Shown in pieces: positions 1 through 4,805 of a stretch of 7,008 bases of DNA. The stretch lies in assembly GCA_023380435.1 (NCBI GenBank), contig JAMCRB010000013.1, positions 1-7,008 on the forward strand. The letters run 5' to 3'. The DNA comes from Candidatus Parvarchaeota archaeon (GTDB taxonomy: Archaea; Nanobdellota; Nanobdellia; Parvarchaeales; Parvarchaeaceae). The position numbers and the translations under genes were made by a program. The stretch's first letter is position 1. The number at the start of each line of letters is the position of its first letter. A model generated the notes under the pieces. It ran no database searches. It was given only the letters and a program-made list of their open reading frames with translations, and had not been told where the DNA came from.

Positions 1-64
1 AGTCTATCTTCATTTTCCGATGCCTTCTTCTTTGTATGGATACTGTAAACCGCCCAATAGATCA

Positions 65-370
65 CTAATCAAAAAGGTCGTCTTTTATCTCGCTAATCTT
101 AAAATAAGACCCAACGCCAAATCTGTTGTTAACATCGCTTAGAACATCTTTAACCAAGTATCTGGAGTGATTACCATAGAATTTTATAGCCAGATATCCC
201 TCTCCGCCAGATATATAATATGGATGAGCGGTGCCATCTGACAAACCGAGTCTGTGTACTACGCTGTTTATAGCTCCTTGTACTTTCTTGGCGTCTTTTG
301 TAAGTATTCCGACCTCAAAATCAAAAACTCTGTCCTGAAACAATTTTTCCAGATTTTCCTGTTTTTTCAT
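65..370 (-). CDS. Conserved-looking hypothetical protein, 101 aa
   Basis: I do not recognise this protein. It is a small soluble product with no signal peptide, membrane segment, cysteine cluster or obvious catalytic motif. The pattern suggests an alpha/beta fold: a charged N-terminal helix (residues 1-15), a strand (about 16-23, FDFEVGIL), a helix (about 25-41), then a glycine-rich hairpin around YYISGGEGYLAIKFYG (about 51-66), a further helix and a last strand near the C-terminus. A ferredoxin-like fold is possible, but this is inference. It lies 18 bases downstream of the YvcK-like gene on the same strand, so it is probably co-transcribed with it. An AGGAGG motif overlaps the yvcK stop but sits 14 bases before this ATG, wider than usual; no other in-frame start lies between them. 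The acidic C-terminus ends KDDLFD. The gene call is fairly safe; the function is unknown. Confidence 0.72.
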   Translation of the reverse strand: MKKQENLEKLFQDRVFDFEVGILTKDAKKVQGAINSVVHRLGLSDGTAHPYYISGGEGYLAIKFYGNHSRYLVKDVLSDVNNRFGVGSYFKISEIKDDLFD

Positions 371-384
371 ATTTATAACAAATT

Positions 385-390
385 CCTCCT
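385..390 (-). promoter_or_regulatory. Shine-Dalgarno-like AGGAGG for the 101-aa gene
   Basis: On the minus strand AGGAGG overlaps the TAG stop of the YvcK-like gene and precedes the ATG at 370 by 14 bases. It is the only strong Shine-Dalgarno match I see in front of a gene in this window. It fits an internal operon gene that needs its own ribosome recruitment, although the spacing is longer than the usual 5-10 bases. Confidence 0.45.
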
Positions 391-1318
391 AACTTTTTGA
401 CATAATTGCGTCTTTAAGCGCAGCAGCAAGCTTCTGCGGATTATGCATGAATGGCTGGTCCAAGTCAATCAAATCGTATTTAAGGAAATTCTTGTCTTGG
501 ACGTCGTTTTCGACAAAGCCGCTTAATTTCCCGTACTTGCTCTTTTTAGACGCATTTTTCAGCTTCTTTTTGTTTGCTATGGTTACGTCTATCTCTATGC
601 CTCTTTTCCTGAACTCAGACAGGAAATCCGAGGCCTTGAATCCATCGGTTTCATTTACCTTGTTCATTATATTGAGTATCAAGATTTTTTTGGCTTTTGA
701 TGCTTTCAACGCTTCTGTAAACCCGTCCACCAGTGTATTTGGCAGGATTGACGAGAATATGTCTCCCGGCCCGAACACTATGAAATCCGCATTTTCTATG
801 GCTTTCTTTGCGTCGTTGCTTATCTTCTCCGGTTTGCTCAATCCCATGTTGTATACCTTCAATCCAGTCCCCAAGTCCAGGTTATGCTCTCCTATAAGTT
901 CTCCCTTGTTTGTCTTCAAGACCAGGTCTCCGGTGTATTTCACGTTGTCTATAATCGGTATAACCCTGATATTTTTTGGAACCTCTAAAAGTTCGTGCGC
1001 AACGTTTATGTAATCGTTTCCTCTTTCATTTATCAACCCTGTCAGTATTAAATTGCCCAGATTCTGGCTGGAGCCGCACATTTTTGCTCTCGTGCTGAAA
1101 GCCGTGGCGATCTCCCCGTTTTTAGACGAAGCTATCAGGTTATCCCTTATGTCACCGATAGCGTATATACCATACTGCTTTCTTATCAGGCCGGTGTGAC
1201 CTCCAGAATCAAAAACCGAGACTATGCTGTTTATCTCGACTTTGCCGAGCATTCTTAGTGCAGAAACGGTGTTTTTTATTCCCGAGCCCCCTATAACGCA
1301 TACTTTTTTAGCTTTCAT
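389..1318 (-). CDS. yvcK: CofD/YvcK-family protein (gluconeogenesis factor-like)
   Basis: This 309-aa protein belongs to the CofD-like superfamily, on the YvcK (CofD-related) branch. Visible motifs in order are the N-terminal nucleotide-binding loop VIGGSG (residues 8-13), VFDSGGHTG (35-43, matching the family's DDGGSSG), IGDIRDN (54-60, matching PGDIRN), NLGNLILTGL (86-95), the region IRVIPIID (117-124), FGPGDIFSSILPN (182-194) and NIMNKVNETDGFKASDF (216-232). Length matches the family. CofD proper transfers phospholactate in coenzyme F420 synthesis; the YvcK branch in bacteria is needed for growth on gluconeogenic carbon sources and for normal cell shape, and binds UDP-sugars, but no enzyme reaction is settled. 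No other F420 gene is visible here, so I favour the YvcK-type assignment. A lysine-rich stretch (250-264) lies in the C-terminal third. The ATG at 1318 sits just before the glycine loop and overlaps the stop of a small upstream ORF as ATGA, suggesting translational coupling. Confidence 0.88.
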   Translation of the reverse strand: MKAKKVCVIGGSGIKNTVSALRMLGKVEINSIVSVFDSGGHTGLIRKQYGIYAIGDIRDNLIASSKNGEIATAFSTRAKMCGSSQNLGNLILTGLINERGNDYINVAHELLEVPKNIRVIPIIDNVKYTGDLVLKTNKGELIGEHNLDLGTGLKVYNMGLSKPEKISNDAKKAIENADFIVFGPGDIFSSILPNTLVDGFTEALKASKAKKILILNIMNKVNETDGFKASDFLSEFRKRGIEIDVTIANKKKLKNASKKSKYGKLSGFVENDVQDKNFLKYDLIDLDQPFMHNPQKLAAALKDAIMSKS

Positions 1319-1467
1319 ACATAAATATTTCCCAGATTCAGATCCCTGTTTGTTGTTCTTTCAATCAGTGCTTTTTCAAAATTTTCGGTTGTAACCCACA
1401 TAAGAGATGAGATTGGAAGTGATATAAATACGTTATTTTCATCGTTCAATGCCGTCAAATTATACAC
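1315..1467 (-). CDS. Probable small protein upstream of yvcK, 50 aa (GTG start)
   Basis: A minus-strand frame is open from after a TAG at 1495-1497 to a TGA at 1315-1317. The stop overlaps the yvcK ATG in the 4-base form ATGA, typical of translationally coupled operon genes. The best start is GTG at 1465-1467, giving 50 residues; an internal ATG at 1399-1401 would give 28. The product reads like protein: a hydrophobic strand-like part VFISLPISSLMWV (about 13-25), then a charged helix NFEKALIERT (29-38), ending LNLGNIYV. Codon choice (GAA, AAT, AGA, AGG, ATA) is like the neighbours. On the minus strand, TTATAAG at 1501-1507 would place transcription start near 1476-1480, just before the GTG. 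I do not recognise a family. Against it: it is short, is antisense to the possible N-terminal extension of hisS, and no Shine-Dalgarno is visible. If real, it is the first gene of the yvcK operon. Confidence 0.45.
   Translation of the reverse strand: MYNLTALNDENNVFISLPISSLMWVTTENFEKALIERTTNRDLNLGNIYV
1421..1430 (+). promoter_or_regulatory. Distal TATA-like box upstream of hisS
   Basis: GATATAAATA is a good archaeal TATA-box match. It would start transcription around 1448-1455, next to an ATG at 1449 that opens a 27-residue N-terminal extension of hisS, or would give an 80-base leader for the ATG at 1530. It also lies inside the antisense small ORF at 1315-1467, so it may be a chance match. 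Confidence 0.35.
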
Positions 1468-1500
1468 AGTATAAAAATCAAAAGTCCGCGGCTGCTAAAA

Positions 1501-1508
1501 CTTATAAA
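1501..1508. promoter_or_regulatory. Candidate two-way TATA box between hisS and the yvcK operon
   Basis: The core TTATAA (1502-1507) is its own reverse complement. Read rightward, TATAAA at 1503-1508 lies 27 bases before the hisS ATG at 1530, the spacing expected for a leaderless transcript. Read leftward it gives TTATAAG, which would start transcription about 10 bases before the GTG of the small ORF at 1467. Both readings agree with the chosen starts, but neither has been tested. Confidence 0.4.
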
Positions 1509-1529
1509 CGCCGGGAGCATACCATTTGT

Positions 1530-2732
1530 ATGGCGGAAAGAATCAAGGGAGTGCGCGATTTTATAGGAAGGGAAGCTATCCTGAGGGAAGAAACCATAAA
1601 ATCGATAAGGGATTCCTACGAAATTTTCGGTTTTGAGCCGCTTGAGACTCCGGCTATAGAATACCTTTCATTGTTTACAGATAAATCCGGCGAGGAGATA
1701 GAGAATCAGCTGTATTCGTTTTCGGACAAGAAAGGTGAGAAATTGGCGTTACGTCCGGAGCACACCGTGTCTAAACTCAGGGTTGTTTCAGGAGATAAAA
1801 GCATCGTAAAACCGTTCAAGGCATACTCAATAGGCAACGTCTGGAGGTACGAAGACACTTCAAAAGGGAGGTACAGGGAATTCGTACAAGCAGATATAGA
1901 CGTGTACGGATCGGGAAGCATAAGATATGACGCAGAAGTAATAGGCTGCATAGATTTTGCATTCAAAAAGCTCGGGTTATCAGAGTATAAAATCCACATA
2001 AACAACAGAAAAGTACTGCAGTCGCTCCTCGCTGATCTGGGGATAGGCGCGCTCGACGGCATCAAAGTCATGCGAGAAATGGATAAAATAGACAAAATCG
2101 GGCTCGAGAGCGTCCTAAAGCAGCTGGAATCTCTTTTAAACACTACACAGCTGTCTAAAATGAAGGACTATCTTACCGGAAAATTCAGCCCGGAAAGCAG
2201 CGGACAGAATGAAATAAACGAGCTTTTAGAGTACTTGAAGGACTATGGCATTACAAATGCAGTGGTTGACAATGCGCTTGTCAGAGGGATAGCGTACTAC
2301 GACGGAAACATATTTGAATTCATCCACGAAGCCGACCCATTTAAGGGCACAATCGCAGGCGGCGGCAGATATGACACTCTCAGTCAAAAATTCGATTTGG
2401 AGATGCCGATTGTCGGTGCAGCTATAGGCTTCGACAGAGTCGTGGAGATACTCAAAACCAGGCCGTTTGAGGACTACGTAAACAAGTACTGCGTCGTAAA
2501 CATAGACAGCATGGACAAAGCCATGGAGATAGGCCAGAGGCTTAGAAACAAAGGCCTGTCCGTCGACATTCTTCTCGATAAAGTCTCTCTGTCAAAAGCG
2601 CTGGATTACTGCAATTCTAAAAAAATAAGATACGCCGTCATAGTAGGCAGTAAAGACCTACAGAGCGGCGAAATAACGATCAGGGATCTTAAGCAAAAAA
2701 AAGACTCGAAAGTAAGGGAAGACCAGCTGTGA
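1530..2732 (+). CDS. hisS: Histidyl-tRNA synthetase
   Basis: This class II aminoacyl-tRNA synthetase charges tRNA-His with histidine using ATP in the cytoplasm. The 400-aa product has all expected blocks: the N-terminal GVRDF (7-11), motif 1 around FEPLETPAIEYLSLF (35-49), the RPEHT segment (75-79), motif 2 WRYE...GRYREFVQADIDVYG (105-127), histidine motif A VRGIAYYDGNIFEF (251-264), motif B AGGGRYDTL (276-284), and motif 3 AAIGFDRVVEIL (297-308). A compact HGTP-type anticodon-binding domain fills about 318-390. Motif A usually reads VRGLDYYTG; here the Asp is Ala, and Thr is Asp. I chose the ATG at 1530 because GVRDF then lies where the family has it and a TATA-like box is 27 bases upstream. 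An in-frame ATG at 1449 would add 27 basic residues (MPSNYTQYKN...) unlike known N-termini. A T-tract follows the stop at once. Confidence 0.95.
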   Translation: MAERIKGVRDFIGREAILREETIKSIRDSYEIFGFEPLETPAIEYLSLFTDKSGEEIENQLYSFSDKKGEKLALRPEHTVSKLRVVSGDKSIVKPFKAYSIGNVWRYEDTSKGRYREFVQADIDVYGSGSIRYDAEVIGCIDFAFKKLGLSEYKIHINNRKVLQSLLADLGIGALDGIKVMREMDKIDKIGLESVLKQLESLLNTTQLSKMKDYLTGKFSPESSGQNEINELLEYLKDYGITNAVVDNALVRGIAYYDGNIFEFIHEADPFKGTIAGGGRYDTLSQKFDLEMPIVGAAIGFDRVVEILKTRPFEDYVNKYCVVNIDSMDKAMEIGQRLRNKGLSVDILLDKVSLSKALDYCNSKKIRYAVIVGSKDLQSGEITIRDLKQKKDSKVREDQL

Positions 2733-2739
2733 TTTTTTT
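2733..2739 (+). terminator. T-tract terminator after hisS
   Basis: Seven T residues follow the hisS TGA directly. Archaeal RNA polymerase stops at T-rich tracts in the non-template strand without needing a hairpin, and I see no hairpin here. This may end part or all of the hisS transcript before the next gene. Confidence 0.45.
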
Positions 2740-2747
2740 GTCGGTTG

Positions 2748-2755
2748 GATAAGCA
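2748..2755 (+). promoter_or_regulatory. Weak TATA-like box before the nucleotidyltransferase
   Basis: GGATAAGC lies about 27 bases before the ATG at 2778, the leaderless spacing also seen for nop5. A better TATAAAT match at 2770-2776 touches the start codon, too close to serve this start. The gene may instead be read through from hisS. Confidence 0.25.
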
Positions 2756-2777
2756 AAATCAGGTTTAGGTATAAATC

Positions 2778-3545
2778 ATGGCGAAAGTAAGAAAAGCTAT
2801 AATAACTGCGGCAGGGATCGGCAGCCGAATGAAGTACATAACAAGCATAATGCCTAAAGCAGTCCTGCCTTTGTTTAAATGGGAGGACGGCAAGCCAGTA
2901 ATGTTCCCCATGATAGATTACATAATCTCAAAACTTTCAGACGCAGGAGTCCAGAAGTTTTGCGTAATCCTCAACCACACTACCGATAAATCTATAATAT
3001 CCCACCTAAAAAGCGGTGAGATACAATATGAATACCAGGAGGGACAGAAAGGCTTTGGAAGCGCCGTACTATTCGGCGAAAACTTCTCGGAGAAAGAACC
3101 GGTATTTGTTCATGCAGACGACGGAATCCTTGCCGATGGATATAAAGCCGGCGTAGAGCTATTCGAAGAAAAAAATCCGGATGCCGTCCTGTTTCTCAGA
3201 GAGGTGCATAACCCTAGTAGATACGGTGTAGTCACAGTAGGGGAAGAAAATAGATTTTTGGGGCATAAAGTATACAAAATCACAGGAGCAGAGGAGAAAC
3301 CTGCAAACCCAAAAAGCAATTTTGCGCTTTTGGCTACCTACATATTCAGCCATAATATATTCGACGCGATCAGAAAAGTCAAAGCAGATGGAGAGATCGA
3401 ACTGACGCCGGCAATAAACAATATAATAGCAGGTGGTGGAGCGGTCTATGGCCTTCTTCTTCCGAAGGAAACATGGCTCAACATCGGCGATCCGGAGAGC
3501 TATTTTACGGCATTGAAGTATACATTCGAGAACAAATTTAAGTAA
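2778..3545 (+). CDS. Sugar-1-phosphate nucleotidyltransferase (UDP-glucose pyrophosphorylase-like)
   Basis: The 255-aa product has the GT-A-like nucleotidyltransferase fold that joins a nucleoside triphosphate to a sugar 1-phosphate, releasing pyrophosphate. Visible motifs are the N-terminal signature AAGIGSRMKYITSIMPKAVLPL (residues 11-32; quoted only as a motif, with catalytic Arg17 and Lys27), GQKGFGSAV (89-97), the metal-binding HADDGI (112-117), RYGVV (148-152), the sugar-binding EEKP (172-175), EIELTPAI (206-213) and WLNIGDPESYF (233-243). The spacing and the PKAVLP and EIELTPAI blocks resemble the bacterial GalU type more than the RmlA type, so UDP-glucose formation is likely, but dTDP-glucose cannot be excluded. 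Length is slightly short for GalU (about 290). Its neighbour on the opposite strand is a UDP-sulfoquinovose-synthase homologue, whose substrate is UDP-glucose, which supports the GalU reading. The next Met (residue 18) would cut into the catalytic loop, so the start is secure. Confidence 0.87.
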   Translation: MAKVRKAIITAAGIGSRMKYITSIMPKAVLPLFKWEDGKPVMFPMIDYIISKLSDAGVQKFCVILNHTTDKSIISHLKSGEIQYEYQEGQKGFGSAVLFGENFSEKEPVFVHADDGILADGYKAGVELFEEKNPDAVLFLREVHNPSRYGVVTVGEENRFLGHKVYKITGAEEKPANPKSNFALLATYIFSHNIFDAIRKVKADGEIELTPAINNIIAGGGAVYGLLLPKETWLNIGDPESYFTALKYTFENKFK

Positions 3546-3546
3546 A

Positions 3547-3556
3547 AGCCTAGGCT
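3547..3556. repeat. 10-base perfect palindrome at the convergent gene junction
   Basis: AGCCTAGGCT spans the four-base gap between the nucleotidyltransferase stop (3543-3545) and the stop of the leftward epimerase (3550-3552), and contains that TAG. It has no loop, so it is not a classic hairpin. T-rich tracts follow in the rightward direction at 3563-3571 inside the epimerase gene and could help termination. Confidence 0.4.
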
Positions 3557-4710
3557 CTCCAATTTGTTTTTGGTGCTATCACACTTCTGTGTTTTTCCAG
3601 TCGATTTTTATATGGAAGCAGGTCTTTTATAATCACTTCTATCTCGTCCTTCAAGTTTTTTGTCGGGCCTTTTAATCCTAATCCCGGCAGGATTTTCCTT
3701 TCAGGGTTATAGTAGTGCGTTTCGGCCTCAACTCTCGGGTTATCTACGTTTTTTATTTCAGTTTTCAGTCCCAGTGCCGATGCTCTCTCCTGTACGATAT
3801 TTGCAAGCTCCAGAACGCTGTAAGTTTCAGTAAACTGGTTTACAGTCCTGTAGTTGCCGGACGCTGGCGGATTCTCCAGCAGAAGCGAAAGCGCAGTTAC
3901 ACTGTCCTCGAGCGATAAGAAAGCCCGGGTCTGCCCTCCGCTGCCATACGGTGTAAGCGGCATCCCTAAAACGGCCTCGACACAGTATCTGTTCAGAACA
4001 GTGCCCCATGTTTCATCGAAATCGAATCTTGTAAAGAGCCTGCTGTCCGTTATCTCGCTGGTACGCGTGCCATACACCGGGCCCTGCATTATATCAGTGG
4101 TTGTAAGGCCCCATATTTTGTTTGCGAATATGAGGTTGTCAGTATCATAAACTTTCGACCAGTGATACCAAGAACCTGCGTATTTAGGCGTTATTATCCT
4201 GTCTGTCTTTCCATTTATTGAAGCTTCGATGAATGTTGATTCGGGTATGTCAAAATTCGGAGTGCCGTACTCCCCCATCGTGCCCATCTTCAAAAAGTGT
4301 ATCTCCCTGTTAATCTCTTTTATTGCGTAAATGAAATTAAGCGTTCCTATGATGTTGTTCGACAGAGTATGCGATGCAGTCTCACGGCTTCGCATCGAGT
4401 ACGGCGCAGACCTCTGCTCCGCAAAGTCGACTATAGAATCCGGCCTGTATTTAGATATTATCTTTTTTAGCCGCCCGTAATCCGTAACATCTGCTTTATA
4501 GAGCGCGATTTTGCTCATTTTGTCTTTTGGCAGGCCCCTTATCCTCTGATGAAACGAGCCTATTGGGAGAGCAGAATCAGACCCGACTTCCTTTACTGCT
4601 TTTCTCGTGTAGAAATTGTCAATCCCTATGACTTGATGGCCTTTCGAAAGAAGCCTCAGTGCAAGTGCCCACCCAAGATAGCCATCAACTCCCGCTATTA
4701 ATGTTTTCAT
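3550..4710 (-). CDS. sqd1: UDP-sulfoquinovose synthase-like NAD-dependent enzyme
   Basis: This 386-aa extended short-chain dehydrogenase/reductase resembles plant SQD1, cyanobacterial/bacterial SqdB and archaeal Agl3, which build UDP-sulfoquinovose from UDP-glucose and sulfite. Features include the NAD-binding loop AGVDGYLGW (residues 6-14) with Asp31-Asn32 after the second strand, and the catalytic triad: Thr144 in MGTMGEYGTP (142-151), Tyr182 and Lys186 in YHWSKVYD. SQD1-type signatures extend through the C-terminal half: QGPVYGTRT (209-217), RFDFDETWGTVLNRYCVEA (228-246), PYGSGGQTRAFLSLEDS (254-270), NQFTETYSV (291-299), NPRVEAETHYYNP (324-336), and the end IAPKTNWR. Length fits the soluble bacterial/archaeal form without a transit peptide. 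The ATG at 4710 leads straight into the first strand. A TATA-like box on the minus strand (4746-4755) gives a short leader; no Shine-Dalgarno is seen. UDP-sulfoquinovose could feed N-glycans, as in Sulfolobus, or lipids; no transferase is visible here. Confidence 0.92.
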   Translation of the reverse strand: MKTLIAGVDGYLGWALALRLLSKGHQVIGIDNFYTRKAVKEVGSDSALPIGSFHQRIRGLPKDKMSKIALYKADVTDYGRLKKIISKYRPDSIVDFAEQRSAPYSMRSRETASHTLSNNIIGTLNFIYAIKEINREIHFLKMGTMGEYGTPNFDIPESTFIEASINGKTDRIITPKYAGSWYHWSKVYDTDNLIFANKIWGLTTTDIMQGPVYGTRTSEITDSRLFTRFDFDETWGTVLNRYCVEAVLGMPLTPYGSGGQTRAFLSLEDSVTALSLLLENPPASGNYRTVNQFTETYSVLELANIVQERASALGLKTEIKNVDNPRVEAETHYYNPERKILPGLGLKGPTKNLKDEIEVIIKDLLPYKNRLEKHRSVIAPKTNWRA

Positions 4711-4745
4711 ATGTTTTTGTTGTTCTTTTTAGATTAATTGCTTCA

Positions 4746-4755
4746 TGTATTTATC
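4746..4755 (-). promoter_or_regulatory. TATA-like box for the sulfoquinovose synthase gene
   Basis: On the minus strand GATAAATACA lies about 40 bases before the ATG at 4710. Transcription would start near 4725, giving a leader of about 15 bases rich in A and with no Shine-Dalgarno motif. It forms a divergent promoter pair with the nop5 box about 25 bases away. Confidence 0.5.
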
Positions 4756-4774
4756 CTTTTTACCGCAGAATTCA

Positions 4775-4784
4775 TTATAAATAT
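4775..4784 (+). promoter_or_regulatory. TATA box for the nop5-fibrillarin cluster, leaderless
   Basis: TTATAAATAT is a near-consensus archaeal TATA box centred about 27 bases before the ATG at 4806. That places the transcription start at or next to the ATG, so the message should be leaderless. The spacing decides the start of the short Nop5: longer in-frame forms would have to start upstream of the promoter. Confidence 0.65.
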
Positions 4785-4805
4785 TCCATATTGCTTATTA
4801 TAACG

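Noticed and set aside
1..13. A minus-strand ATG at 11-13 (MKID...) that could start a further gene off the left edge
   Set aside because: Only four codons are visible and there is no nearby Shine-Dalgarno. A 20-residue frame starting at a TTG upstream overlaps it as ATGA, but it is too short to support. The 64 bases left of the 101-aa gene hold nothing else I can defend.
447..1013. A 188-codon plus-strand ORF with hydrophobic, membrane-like sequence
   Set aside because: It lies wholly antisense to the YvcK-like gene, which has clear family motifs; the Phe/Ser-rich translation is typical of the reverse strand of a Lys/Glu-rich gene.
1319..1448. A possible box C/D guide RNA in the hisS-yvcK gap, suggested by a near C-box CGATGAAA and CTGA motifs on the minus strand
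   Set aside because: The C-box is imperfect and the C to D spacing is too long for an archaeal C/D RNA. The same bases read better as a small ORF.
1449..1529. A 27-residue N-terminal extension of HisRS from the ATG at 1449
   Set aside because: The residues are basic and low in hydrophobics, do not resemble HisRS N-termini, and overlap the candidate antisense small gene. A TATA-like box fits the ATG at 1530 better. The box at 1421-1430 keeps the longer form possible.
1706..2143. Long open frame on the minus strand within hisS, and similar ones within flpA and the coiled-coil gene
   Set aside because: These are antisense to well-recognised genes, Ser/Leu-rich, lack promoters, and match no family.
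2770..2776. TATAAAT directly before the nucleotidyltransferase ATG as its promoter
   Set aside because: Transcription would start about 20 bases inside the gene, and no in-frame start downstream would keep the catalytic loop.
4659..4805. A longer Nop5 start adding 49 residues
   Set aside because: The added part is hydrophobic, overlaps the sqd1 start antisense, runs through the TATA box, and does not resemble the Nop5 N-terminal domain.
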